Shown here: positions 1-8,204 of the stretch, piece after piece
How the letters are laid out: each line of letters begins with the position of its first letter
How positions within the stretch are numbered: position 1 is the first letter of the stretch
DNA from: Opitutia bacterium UBA977
GTDB taxonomy: Bacteria > Verrucomicrobiota > Verrucomicrobiia > Opitutales > Coraliomargaritaceae
Direction: 5' to 3'
Assembly: GCA_002292345.1 (NCBI GenBank)
Contig: DBBT01000049.1
Coordinates: 458 to 22,185, forward strand
DNA length: 21,728 nt
Program-made: the position numbers and the translations under genes
The notes under the pieces: model-generated
Seen by the model: only the letters and a program-made list of their open reading frames with translations
Told to the model about the DNA's origin: nothing
Database searches by the model: none

Positions 1-330
1 GTGGTGAACAATTACCGAGACCTCGAGGAGGATCGCGCGGCGCGAAAGCGCACCTTGGTGGTCTTGTTTGGGCGCCGTTTTGCGCAGATTCAGTATTATG
101 TGTCGGCTTTGCTTGCGGGAGCGGTGGTGCTCGGCTTCTGGGCGATCGGATATGGCCCGTTTGTGGTTATTGCGCTCCTGCCAGTAGGGTATGCGGTGTT
201 GTTAGGCGTGCGTTTGCCTGTCGCCGAGGGGCCGGAGGAGTTTCTGGAAGCGTTGAAGGGTTCGGCGAAAGTAGTCGCGGCGTATGGTATGCTATTTTCC
301 GGCGGATTGCTGCTCGGGGTTCTTTTGTAA
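1..330 (+). CDS. menA: 1,4-dihydroxy-2-naphthoate polyprenyltransferase (UbiA family), C-terminal part
   Basis: This is the 3' end of a membrane prenyltransferase; the frame is open at the left edge, so the true start lies outside the window. The family joins a polyprenyl chain to an aromatic acceptor in the inner membrane, and MenA does this in menaquinone synthesis. The visible part opens with NNYRDLEEDRAARKRTL, which carries the second DxxxD Mg/pyrophosphate-binding motif of UbiA enzymes in the form typical of MenA (NN-RD---DR-A-KRTL). Three hydrophobic stretches follow, at about residues 34-53, 55-70 and 90-109, the expected last membrane helices. The assignment to MenA rather than UbiA rests on the residues around the motif. 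A hairpin lies just after the stop codon. Confidence 0.82.
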   Translation: MVNNYRDLEEDRAARKRTLVVLFGRRFAQIQYYVSALLAGAVVLGFWAIGYGPFVVIALLPVGYAVLLGVRLPVAEGPEEFLEALKGSAKVVAAYGMLFSGGLLLGVLL

Positions 331-336
331 AAGGAC

Positions 337-358
337 TGAGGGCGACTCGCCCTCATTT
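337..358 (+). terminator. Hairpin just after menA, possible terminator
   Basis: TGAGGGCG (337-344) and CGCCCTCA (348-355) form a perfect 8-bp stem with a 3-base loop, starting 7 bases after the menA stop. Only three T's follow, so it is a weak-tailed intrinsic terminator at best, but the position fits the end of the menA transcript. Confidence 0.5.
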
Positions 359-385
359 GCGAGTGGGAAATGCTGTGGGCGGATC

Positions 386-408
386 GGCCACTCACCTTTC
401 GAGTGGCC
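386..408. repeat. Perfect 8-bp inverted repeat in the menA-yajC gap
   Basis: GGCCACTC (386-393) and GAGTGGCC (401-408) are separated by a 7-base pyrimidine-rich loop. The stem would be stable in RNA, but no T-tract follows, so it is not a normal terminator. The rest of the gap (about 409-621) shows no coding frame, tRNA or clear promoter. The repeat could be part of a second transcript-end structure or a protein site. Confidence 0.5.
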
Positions 409-621
409 TGGCTGTGCTGCTCTTGTCGGCGAAATTGAATCTCAAGTGCGTTTAACGCGGCGATAGCACCCAAGGCATCATAAAGCCGCCTGCTACAAAT
501 CAACCGAATTGCGCTGAGCCTGACTTATTATCAAACCTCTAAAACACTACAAAGAGAATAGATACTTGCCATTTAGGGGCGACTACCTTTGCTTCTCCCG
601 TTTTTCAACGTTTACAATCTT

Positions 622-948
622 ATGGTACTTTCAGAAATTCATTCTCTCTTTCCTCTTGCTCAAGCAGCGCCCGCTGGCGGCGGGCTTGAGCAGTTCCTGC
701 CGATTGTCCTGTTGTTTCTTGGCATGTGGTTTCTCATTATCGCGCCTCAGCGCAAACGCCAGAAAGCGCATGATAAGATGCTTAGTGAGATCAAGAAGGG
801 CGATGAAATCGTCACGACTGGCGGTCTTTTCGGCACGGTTACTCGCGTGAAAGACGATCGCTTTGTCGTCGAAATCGCCGATAACACAAGAGTCGAACTC
901 GGCAAGGGCTTTGTCTCCAGCAAAATCGAAGCAACCATCGTCGAGTAA
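622..948 (+). CDS. yajC: Preprotein translocase subunit YajC
   Basis: YajC is a small single-span membrane protein that associates with SecDF and the SecYEG channel. The protein from ATG 622 is 108 residues. It has a short Ala/Pro/Gly-rich periplasmic N-terminus (LAQAAPAGGG), one strongly hydrophobic helix at about residues 26-44 (LPIVLLFLGMWFLIIAP), then the family signature PQRKRQKAHDKML and the cytoplasmic segment GDEIVTTGGLFGTV. The usual family length is 85-115. The same frame extends upstream to a TTG at 589 that has AGGGG 9 bases before it, so a start 11 codons earlier is possible; ATG 622 gives the more normal N-terminus. It is followed after 27 bases by secDF, the classic yajC-secD-secF order. 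Confidence 0.93.
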   Translation: MVLSEIHSLFPLAQAAPAGGGLEQFLPIVLLFLGMWFLIIAPQRKRQKAHDKMLSEIKKGDEIVTTGGLFGTVTRVKDDRFVVEIADNTRVELGKGFVSSKIEATIVE

Positions 949-975
949 TTCGACCTGAATTCATATTAATATCCC

Positions 976-3513
976 ATGTCCGGTAACATATTTTGGAAAT
1001 TCGTCCTCACGGCAGTCATCATCTTTTGGTGCGTCGCTGAGATCTCTCCCTTAAAGGATCGTCCTTTCGAGGACTACATCGTCGCGCAGGCCACTGCTGA
1101 AAATGCTGAGTTCGCTTCCATCATGGCACGTGCTGGGGCTCGCGTGGATTCGAAGAAGTCGAAAACACTGTTTTTGGCATTACGTGAGATGGGTGCTGAA
1201 GAAGACATCGACTATGCGGTGTTCTTTCCGCAGGTGAACCTGCGCGACGTTGCGAATCAAAATAAGCGTAACGATATTCTACTTAAGTACATCCTCACCT
1301 CCGCGCAGAGTAATCTACGCCTTGGCCTCGATCTTAAAGGCGGTGTTGGTGTGACACTGAAGATTGCAGAGGATGCTCCAGGTAGTAAATTCGAACAAGC
1401 TGAGCAGTTGAAGGACGCCATCGAAATCATGGGTAGTCGTTTGGATGGTCACGGCGTGGCCGAGCCAATCATTCGTCCCGTCGGCGATGACGCGATTGAG
1501 ATTCAAATCGCTGGCCTGTCCACTAAGGATAATCCAGAGGTGCTAGAAGACTTGAAAAAGCCCGCCCGCCTCGAGTTCCGGTCGGTGCATGAGACATTGA
1601 GCCCCGACACGACTCCAAAGAGCAAATATCCTGTCGGCTATGAAGTACTCGCTGAAGAAAATGAAGATCGTAAGACGGGTGAAGTCTTTGAGCGTCGCAT
1701 GTTTGTCAAACTAATCCCAGAAGCGACTGGTGAAATCGTCGATGATGCTTATGTCTCGCAAACGCAGACTGGTGGTTTTCAGATCAATCTCGAGATGACG
1801 AGCGAGGGTGCGGATATTCTTGCTGCTGTTACTGGGAGAATGATTGGCAAGCCGCTTGCTATCGTCCTCGACGGCAAGCTTTACTCGGCGCCAACCGTGA
1901 ATGGTGTTCTTTCCAGTCGCGCGCAGATCACTGGTACTTACTCACAACGAGAGGCGATCGACCTAGCCAACGTCCTGAACAACCCACTCGCCGTTGAGCT
2001 GCGTGTGGACCAGATGTATGAAGTACAACCAACATTGGCTGAAGGTGCACGTGCTAGCTCGATCAATGCGGCTCAGTGGGGTGCTGGTCTAGTGGTCGGA
2101 TTTATGCTCCTTTATTATTTTGCTGGCGGCGTGGTCGCGGTCATTTCTGCGTTGGTTAATATCGTCATCGTTCTCGGTGTGCTTGCCAGCCTCGGTGCGA
2201 CGCTGACACTTCCTGGTGTCGCGGCACTGGTGCTGACACTCGGTATGGGTGTGGATGCCAACATTCTGATCTTTGAGCGTATTCGCGAGGAGCTTAAGAG
2301 CGGTAAAAGTATTAAGAATGCCACCGCAGGTGCATTCGATAAGGTTACTTCGACGATTGTGGACGCCAACGTCACGACTCTAATCACAGCATCGATCCTG
2401 ATCTGGCTCGGCACTGGCCCAGTTAAGGGCTTCGGAATCACGCTTGCAATTGGTATCTGTGCATCGATCTTCTGCGCATTGGTCGTCACTCGATTCCTGG
2501 TCGATTTCCTCGTGCATCGTATCGGGCTGAAAAAAGTCTTGGGCATGGATATTTTTCCATCCAAGAAGCTCGATTTCTTTAAATTCCGTAAGCCTGCGTT
2601 TATCGCTTCTTGGCTGATCGTGCTCGCTGGTGTCGTCAGTGTCGTTGTTCACCATGATAATATCTTGGGTAAAGATTTCACCGGAGGTGATGAGATGACA
2701 GTCGCATATGACCAACGCCTCGGTGCTGATGAGATCATGCAAGTGGTGGTGGACCAAGATCTCGGCGATGTGACTCCGATCTACCAGAGCCTGATTGGGC
2801 AGGATATTGAAATCCTGAAGTTGCAGACATCATTTGATGAAGCACGACCCGTTCTCAAGCAGCTACAAGCCGCTTTCCCGGATGCGAATCTAATCGAGAC
2901 CGGCATCACTCAAATCGGTGCATCTGTTTCGAAGAGCATCCAATGGAATGCTCTTTACTCGGTACTGTGCGCATTGGGTGGCATCCTCCTCTACGTTGCT
3001 TTCCGCTTCGAAGTCGGCTACGGAGTCGGCGCGGTCGTTGCAACGATTCACGACGTCTTGATGACGATCGGCATCTTCGTTATATGCGGCGAATTGGGTA
3101 TCTTTGTGAGTGGTCAGTTCACCGCTCCGATGTTGGCCGCGATCCTAATGATCGTCGGTTACTCGATCAATGATACGATCGTTGCCTTCGACCGTATCCG
3201 TGAAGAACTTGAGCTCAACCCGGGTACGGATTTGCGCTCGATTATCAATCTTGCGCTCAGTCGGGTGTTCTCTCGCACATTGCTCACCAGTATCACCACA
3301 TTGCTTGCGGCTCTTTCGCTGTACATCTTTGGAGCCGGAGTCATCACTGATTTCTCTTTCATCTTTATTATTGGTATTCTTACCGGAACGTTCTCCTCAA
3401 TCTTTATCGCTAGCCCCGTATTTTACTGGTGGCATAAAGGTGACCGTCGCCACGTCGAAGAGCATCAGCTCACGCCGAAGCGCTACGAGTGGGAGAGCTC
3501 TAGTGAGAATTAA
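976..3513 (+). CDS. secDF: Fused protein-export membrane protein SecDF
   Basis: This is a single 845-residue chain carrying both SecD and SecF, which use the proton motive force to pull secreted proteins out of the Sec channel. The SecD half has a first membrane helix at about residues 7-22, the conserved NLRLGLDLKGG at 113-123, the periplasmic P1 head, and five helices from about 365, with GMGVDANILIFERIREEL at about 423-440. The SecF half starts near 530 and contains LGKDFTGG (about 563-570), a final helix bundle and GYSINDTIVAFDRIREEL (about 728-745). The acidic residues in the two D-x(2-5)-FxRIREE motifs match those needed for proton coupling in the family. About 90 residues lie between the first helix and the LGLDLKGG motif, longer than in E. 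coli SecD. It forms a two-gene unit with yajC and is closed by a strong terminator. Confidence 0.96.
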   Translation: MSGNIFWKFVLTAVIIFWCVAEISPLKDRPFEDYIVAQATAENAEFASIMARAGARVDSKKSKTLFLALREMGAEEDIDYAVFFPQVNLRDVANQNKRNDILLKYILTSAQSNLRLGLDLKGGVGVTLKIAEDAPGSKFEQAEQLKDAIEIMGSRLDGHGVAEPIIRPVGDDAIEIQIAGLSTKDNPEVLEDLKKPARLEFRSVHETLSPDTTPKSKYPVGYEVLAEENEDRKTGEVFERRMFVKLIPEATGEIVDDAYVSQTQTGGFQINLEMTSEGADILAAVTGRMIGKPLAIVLDGKLYSAPTVNGVLSSRAQITGTYSQREAIDLANVLNNPLAVELRVDQMYEVQPTLAEGARASSINAAQWGAGLVVGFMLLYYFAGGVVAVISALVNIVIVLGVLASLGATLTLPGVAALVLTLGMGVDANILIFERIREELKSGKSIKNATAGAFDKVTSTIVDANVTTLITASILIWLGTGPVKGFGITLAIGICASIFCALVVTRFLVDFLVHRIGLKKVLGMDIFPSKKLDFFKFRKPAFIASWLIVLAGVVSVVVHHDNILGKDFTGGDEMTVAYDQRLGADEIMQVVVDQDLGDVTPIYQSLIGQDIEILKLQTSFDEARPVLKQLQAAFPDANLIETGITQIGASVSKSIQWNALYSVLCALGGILLYVAFRFEVGYGVGAVVATIHDVLMTIGIFVICGELGIFVSGQFTAPMLAAILMIVGYSINDTIVAFDRIREELELNPGTDLRSIINLALSRVFSRTLLTSITTLLAALSLYIFGAGVITDFSFIFIIGILTGTFSSIFIASPVFYWWHKGDRRHVEEHQLTPKRYEWESSSEN

Positions 3514-3540
3514 GCCCATCAATAGTTGATTTAAAACAGG

Positions 3541-3574
3541 AATGGCGAATCGGCAACGGTTCGCCATTTTTAAT
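3541..3574 (+). terminator. Strong intrinsic terminator after secDF
   Basis: AATGGCGAA (3541-3549) pairs with TTCGCCATT (3560-3568). The stem continues inward through a T-G wobble and two C-G pairs to a GCAA (GNRA) tetraloop at 3553-3556. A TTTTTAATTTT tract follows. It lies 27 bases after the secDF stop and separates the export unit from recJ. Confidence 0.9.
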
Positions 3575-3632
3575 TTTAAATGATCGATTAAAGTCGCCAA
3601 CCACCGGTGCCACCTTTCTAACATCCTTATTT

Positions 3633-5348
3633 ATGCTTTGGACCCTAACTGAGACCAACAACACAGTCGCCGCTGATTTAAGCGCGGAATTGGGTGTGTC
3701 TAAAGTGATGGGCAAATTACTCTCACAGCGCGATTTGGAGACGGTCGAATCAGCGGAAGAATTCCTCCGCCCGCGCCTTGCCCAGCTAGATAACCCATTT
3801 GCGCTGAAGAATCTTCGTGCAGCGGTGACGCGTATCGAGCAGGCAATTGAGGCTGCAGAGTCGGTCGTGGTGTTTGGCGATTACGATGTCGATGGCGTGA
3901 CTAGCACTGTGCAGCTTGTCAGTATGTTGAGGACGCTCGGGCTAGAACCCCGCTATTGTGTCCCGCTGCGTTTAGATGAGGGCTACGGCTTGAGCCGTGA
4001 TGCGATCAACCGTGTCTTCGCGGGCGAAGTGCCAGATCTATTTATTGCGCTGGACTGTGGTACCAACGCGCATGAGCCGATCGCGTATTTGCGTGAGTTA
4101 GGCTGCGATGTGATCGTGGTCGATCACCACCAGACTAAGACAGTCGCGCCAGAAGGATGCATTTTTGTAAATCCGCATGTGAACGATGTTGAAGATGCGC
4201 CGTGGCGCGATTTGTGTACGGCGGGTCTAGTGTTTAAGCTCTTGCACGGGCTCCTGAAGAGTCGGCGCGAGGCTGAAGATCCGCGCGTAGATGGCATTCA
4301 ACTTAAAGACTATCTAGACCTCGTCGCGATGGGTACAATTGCCGACCTCGTGCCGTTGCGCGGAGAAAATCGTATCCTCTCATGGTTCGGCTTGCGCCAT
4401 CTGCGTGCGAATGGCCGTATTGGTGTAGGCGCCTTAGCCGGAATCAGCGGTATGGATTCCGGTCAAGAAATGGCGGCATCTGATATTTCGTTTAAACTAG
4501 CGCCGCGCATTAATGCGAGTGGTCGCTTGGGCGATGCGTCACTGCCGATGAATCTGCTGTTGAGCGACGATCTAGCTGTCTGCCAAAAGATTGCGCAAGA
4601 GCTCGATACGTTGAATCGCGAGCGCCAAAGTATCGAGCGGGGCATTGCCGCAAAGGCAGAGCAGCGCGCGGCTGAGGAGTTTGCGGATGAACCGGGCATC
4701 GTGTTGTTTGGCGAAGATTGGCACCCTGGAGTCGTCGGTATCGTGGCAAGTCGCGTGAGTCGTCACTTTCATAAGCCATGTGTAATTCTCGGGGCGGATG
4801 GTGACGAGGCGCATGGTTCCGGGCGCAGTGTGGCGACGGTGAATTTAGTCGAAGTCTTTCAACGCTGTACCGACTTCCTTGGGCACTGGGGCGGCCATCC
4901 GATGGCAGCAGGTGTTTCGCTGAAAGTCGCGGATATAAAAGCATTTACGGAGTGCTATCTCAAAAGTTTGAAGGTGCTTTATCCCGATGGCTTACCTGAG
5001 CCATCGCTGCAGCTGTCCACTTGGTTGGATGTTGGAAATTTAGAAGAGGGCTTACTCGAAGAGTTAGATCGCTTGCATCCCTTTGGTCAGGGCAATGCTG
5101 AGCCTGTGTTTGGTTTGCGTGGCGTCGTCCTCGAAGAAGAGCCGCACCCCTTCGGTGAGGGCAACTTTCGCTTTCGTATGCCGAAAATGGACGGCAATCG
5201 AACTGGCGTCGCTGGTATAGCATGGCGCATGCACGGCTTGCCTGAAGTGGGCCAGTCGATTGATTTAGCGGTGCGCTTTTCGTGGAACTACTGGCGCAAT
5301 AGCCGCTATCCGCAGGTGACGCTGATCGACTGGAAGCCGACGGCCTAG
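3633..5348 (+). CDS. recJ: Single-stranded-DNA-specific 5'-3' exonuclease RecJ
   Basis: RecJ degrades single-stranded DNA 5' to 3' in recombination, mismatch repair and stalled-fork processing. The 571-residue protein has the DHH-family metal motifs in order: FGDYDVDGVTS (81-91), LDCGT (140-144), VDHHQTK (163-169) and VAMGTIADLVPL (231-242). These are followed by the DHHA1 part with RINASGRLGD (292-301), GVVGIVASR (366-374), GSGRSV (395-400) and GHPMAAGVSL (421-430), then a C-terminal OB-like domain ending WNYWRNSRYPQVTLIDW. All metal-binding Asp and His residues are present and the length is normal. It lies 119 bases after the secDF stop, beyond that gene's terminator, so it is probably transcribed separately. 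The ATG start has no visible Shine-Dalgarno. Confidence 0.96.
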   Translation: MLWTLTETNNTVAADLSAELGVSKVMGKLLSQRDLETVESAEEFLRPRLAQLDNPFALKNLRAAVTRIEQAIEAAESVVVFGDYDVDGVTSTVQLVSMLRTLGLEPRYCVPLRLDEGYGLSRDAINRVFAGEVPDLFIALDCGTNAHEPIAYLRELGCDVIVVDHHQTKTVAPEGCIFVNPHVNDVEDAPWRDLCTAGLVFKLLHGLLKSRREAEDPRVDGIQLKDYLDLVAMGTIADLVPLRGENRILSWFGLRHLRANGRIGVGALAGISGMDSGQEMAASDISFKLAPRINASGRLGDASLPMNLLLSDDLAVCQKIAQELDTLNRERQSIERGIAAKAEQRAAEEFADEPGIVLFGEDWHPGVVGIVASRVSRHFHKPCVILGADGDEAHGSGRSVATVNLVEVFQRCTDFLGHWGGHPMAAGVSLKVADIKAFTECYLKSLKVLYPDGLPEPSLQLSTWLDVGNLEEGLLEELDRLHPFGQGNAEPVFGLRGVVLEEEPHPFGEGNFRFRMPKMDGNRTGVAGIAWRMHGLPEVGQSIDLAVRFSWNYWRNSRYPQVTLIDWKPTA

Positions 5349-5392
5349 GGCATTGCGGTCGCTAGTTGCGTTTTATCGAAAGTCGCCATTTT

Positions 5393-5420
5393 GAAGTGCC
5401 TAGGGTGTCACTTCTACTTT
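5393..5420 (+). terminator. Weak hairpin after recJ
   Basis: GAAGTG (5393-5398) and CACTTC (5409-5414) form a 6-bp stem with a 10-base loop, followed by TACTTT. It is 45 bases past the recJ stop in the gap before pdxJ. The short stem and poor T-tract make it a weak terminator candidate only. Confidence 0.3.
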
Positions 5421-5482
5421 ACAGCAGAAATGTGAAACTCGTGTGGACACATTCGATGAAATCGCCAAATTGAACAGCTTGT

Positions 5483-6241
5483 ATGACTATCCCCGCTACT
5501 AACATTCTTCTTGGTGTCAATGTGGACCACTGCGCGACGGTGCGTCAGGCGCGCTTTCGCGAGCATGCGCTAGATCATGGTAACGAGGTCGAGCCAGACC
5601 CCGTGGCGTTTGCATTGCTTTGCGAGCAGGCGGGTGCCGATGGCATTACCATTCACTTACGTGAAGACCGCCGGCATGTGCAGGAATCGGACGTGCATCG
5701 TGCGCGTGAACAGATCGGCACGCGCTTAAATCTGGAAATGGCCTGCACGCCAGCGATGATTAAGTATGCATTAGAGTTGAAGCCAGATTCCGTCTGCCTG
5801 GTGCCGGAGAGCCGCGAAGAAGTCACCACTGAGGGCGGCCTTGATATCGTCGGTCAGAAGTTGCGCGTTGGCGAAGTGGTGTCGGCCATGACCGAAGCGG
5901 GTATTACCACGAGTCTGTTTATCGATCCAGATCCAGCGCAGATCGAGGCCTCGGCAGAGCTCAAGGCAGAGTGGATCGAGTTGCATACTGGGGCATATGC
6001 AAATGCTTATTATGGCGATCGTCGCGCAGCAGAGTTGGAGATTCTTTGTCAGGGCGCGGAGTTGGCGCACAGTCTTGGACTAGTGGTAAATGCTGGGCAT
6101 GGAATTAACTATACCAACATCAGTGAAGTGCTGAAGATCCCGCATCTGCATGAGCTGAACATTGGACATACCATCGTGAGCCGTGCTTTGTTTGTCGGCG
6201 TGGAGCAAGCCGTTCGTGAGATGAAGGCGTATTTGAAATAA
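5483..6241 (+). CDS. pdxJ: Pyridoxine 5'-phosphate synthase
   Basis: PdxJ condenses 3-amino-2-oxopropyl phosphate with 1-deoxyxylulose 5-phosphate to give pyridoxine 5'-phosphate, the last ring-forming step of the DXP-dependent vitamin B6 route in the cytosol. The 252-residue protein is a TIM barrel with [14 protein letters not shown] (11-24), [11 protein letters not shown] (55-65), LNLEMA (82-87), [15 protein letters not shown] (107-121), FIDPD (146-150), ELHTGAYA (166-173), NAGHGINY (203-210) and [11 protein letters not shown] (225-235). By comparison with E. coli PdxJ the active-site residues correspond to His58, Arg60, Glu85 and His206, all present. A roughly 10-residue insert after the first motif (before EPDPVAF) is longer than in E. 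coli. It stands alone, with gaps of 134 and 207 bases on either side. Confidence 0.97.
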   Translation: MTIPATNILLGVNVDHCATVRQARFREHALDHGNEVEPDPVAFALLCEQAGADGITIHLREDRRHVQESDVHRAREQIGTRLNLEMACTPAMIKYALELKPDSVCLVPESREEVTTEGGLDIVGQKLRVGEVVSAMTEAGITTSLFIDPDPAQIEASAELKAEWIELHTGAYANAYYGDRRAAELEILCQGAELAHSLGLVVNAGHGINYTNISEVLKIPHLHELNIGHTIVSRALFVGVEQAVREMKAYLK

Positions 6242-6407
6242 AATATTCTATTTATTGGAGTGCCTAATTGGCTCAGCGAGCAGCCACTGTTCAGTCGAGC
6301 GGGCTTTGCGCGCTATAGATGGACCAAAGTGGCTATCTTTGGAATCGACAATGAACCTAATAAAAGCGTGCCTTTTAAGTACTAGCACGTTAAGATGAAT
6401 TCTCATT

Positions 6408-6430
6408 AAGTTGTTCTATAACAAACTTTT
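6408..6430 (+). terminator. Possible terminator between pdxJ and nnr
   Basis: AAGTTGTT (6408-6415) pairs with AACAAACTT (6420-6428) with one bulged base and a CTAT loop, followed by TT. A smaller stem, TAAAAG/CTTTTA, lies at 6361-6377. Both are A/T-rich and sit in the 207-base gap after pdxJ. The gap otherwise shows no gene. The tail of the hairpin is only about 19 bases before the nnr start, so it could also act on the nnr leader. Confidence 0.35.
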
Positions 6431-6448
6431 GCCCCTTATTCTTATCGC

Positions 6449-8032
6449 TTGAAACCGTTACTTTATGCTTCTCCCGTGCTCACATGCCAAGAGGCTGCGC
6501 AGCTAGAGGTTACAATTCTTGCGGATGAAGCGGCCGAATGGGCTGCTATGCAGCAGGCTGGGGTCGGTATAGCTAAGGCCATTTGCTTAGATTATCAAGA
6601 GCTGCAATCATTGCCACAAGGGCTTAGCGTGTTGGCTTTGATCGGGAAAGGCAACAATGGCGGAGATGCGCTGCTCACTTGCGGTCAGCTTTTAGCTGAT
6701 TTTCCACGGGCGCGTGTGACCCTAATCTTTGCAGGCGATCCTAGCGATCTAAAGCCTTTGGCTGCCCGAGCCTACCAACAGCTGAAAGATCGTGTTAGTC
6801 AACATCAGGTCGATGCCAGTTGCGATGTGGCAGCGATTCATGAGCTCTTGGACAAGGCTTCAGCGGCTCGTGCGTTTGATATTTGTATTGATGGGTTATT
6901 GGGCATGTCGTTCCAGCCTCCAGTGCGCGCGGCTATGCGTGTGCTAATTGAGGCAGTCAATTGCTACGAAAAAATCGGTCTGCGGGCTGCAGTTGATGTG
7001 CCGAGCGGCAAGGGCGAGGTATCCGATGATTTGACGTTTCATGCCGACTTCTCGTATGCGACTGGAGTCGCGAAAAAAGTATTGTTCGAAGGCAACGTCG
7101 AATGCGGACGAGTGCGAACGGTCGATCTAGGATTTTCTAAGACACCCGCAGGCGCAAGCGTGGATGCTAAGGAGATGGTACTGCACGACGATGTACTCGA
7201 TTCGTTGCGGACTTTGCGGCCTGCAGGGGTGGATAAGCGTGCATTTGGCCACTTGTTTGTACTAGGCGGCTCGGCCTTTATGCCTGGCGCTTTATTAATG
7301 GCAGTGCAGGCAGCAGTGCGCTCAGGCGTTGGTCTCGTGACAGCCTTCGCGCCAGCTTCAGTGGCGGCCGCGCTTGCCGCCCAGGTGCCGGAAGCGATGT
7401 GGGTGCCATGGCCCGAGACTACCAATGGCACACTGAATCCTAGGGCGCTGCCGTTGCTACTGGATCGTATTGATCAGGCGACCGCAGTGCTGCTTGGCCC
7501 AGGAATGGGCAAGGACCGTAATACCGAGACAGTGACACAAGAAATTGTCGGCAACGTGGAGTTACCGGTCATTTTGGATGCAGACGCACTACGGACGGGC
7601 GTGATGAACTTCGTTCCGAAGCGTAGGGCCTCAGCGGGCCCGGTGATATTAACGCCGCATATGGGCGAGTTTATGCGGATCGCGAAGCTCGATGCGCCTG
7701 ATTATTCAAATGAGACCTTGAGGACGTTTTGCCAGAGTTCCCGAGTGACGACGGTTCTTAAATCGGCGCATACGCGAATCTGCGACGGTGAAAATATCTG
7801 GTATAATACCTATGGCGGCCCCGTTCTGTCGCGCGGCGGCAGCGGCGACTTGCTTGCCGGTTTAATTGGCGGTATGATTGCACAAGATCAAACGTGTACG
7901 CAAACATCGGTGGCTCGTGGTGTCGTGCTGCATGGGTTGGCCGCGCAGCGACTAGCGCGCGCACATGGGCAAGTCGCAGTGCATACGACGCAACTGCTTG
8001 ATTATCTGTCGAGCGCGCTGCGTCGAGCTTGA
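6449..8032 (+). CDS. nnr: Bifunctional NAD(P)H-hydrate epimerase / ADP-dependent NAD(P)H-hydrate dehydratase
   Basis: The enzyme repairs NADHX and NADPHX, the damaged hydrated forms of NADH and NADPH. The N-terminal YjeF_N domain (about residues 10-230) epimerises the S and R forms and has LIGKGNNGGDA (64-74), CIDGLLG (146-152) and AVDVPSGK (181-188). The C-terminal ribokinase-like carbohydrate kinase domain (about 245-525) dehydrates with ADP and has GHLFVLGGSAFMPGA (267-281), LLGPGMGKD (348-356), VILDADAL (374-381), LTPHMGEF (401-408) and RGGSGDLLAGLIGG (462-475). Length (527) and order match E. coli NnrD/YjeF. The start is TTG at 6449; an in-frame stop lies 10 codons upstream and no ATG fits, with GTG 6476 the next choice. 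The epimerase motif ends GGDA rather than the common GGDG, a mild change. Confidence 0.93.
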   Translation: MKPLLYASPVLTCQEAAQLEVTILADEAAEWAAMQQAGVGIAKAICLDYQELQSLPQGLSVLALIGKGNNGGDALLTCGQLLADFPRARVTLIFAGDPSDLKPLAARAYQQLKDRVSQHQVDASCDVAAIHELLDKASAARAFDICIDGLLGMSFQPPVRAAMRVLIEAVNCYEKIGLRAAVDVPSGKGEVSDDLTFHADFSYATGVAKKVLFEGNVECGRVRTVDLGFSKTPAGASVDAKEMVLHDDVLDSLRTLRPAGVDKRAFGHLFVLGGSAFMPGALLMAVQAAVRSGVGLVTAFAPASVAAALAAQVPEAMWVPWPETTNGTLNPRALPLLLDRIDQATAVLLGPGMGKDRNTETVTQEIVGNVELPVILDADALRTGVMNFVPKRRASAGPVILTPHMGEFMRIAKLDAPDYSNETLRTFCQSSRVTTVLKSAHTRICDGENIWYNTYGGPVLSRGGSGDLLAGLIGGMIAQDQTCTQTSVARGVVLHGLAAQRLARAHGQVAVHTTQLLDYLSSALRRA

Positions 8033-8204
8033 GGCGAATTGATTGTGTAGCTGTAGTTAGCCTGCGCCTTGCTAATTTCGGTGGCAAAACGCGGGTAAAG
8101 AACACAAGTGTATTGCGCTTTATCCTGACTGATCGTTCAGCAAAAGAAAGATAACCTAGACACAATAAGATTGTCCTTGGAAATGGCAGTGCTAGTGTTT
8201 GTAA

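Noticed and set aside
331..621. Possible tRNA or small structured RNA gene in the menA-yajC gap
   Set aside because: No tRNA arm pattern or known small-RNA signature (SRP, tmRNA, 6S) could be traced, only two simple hairpins.
4510..4944. A 144-codon minus-strand frame inside recJ
   Set aside because: It lies fully inside a strong RecJ frame and its product is low-complexity Arg/Pro/His-rich.
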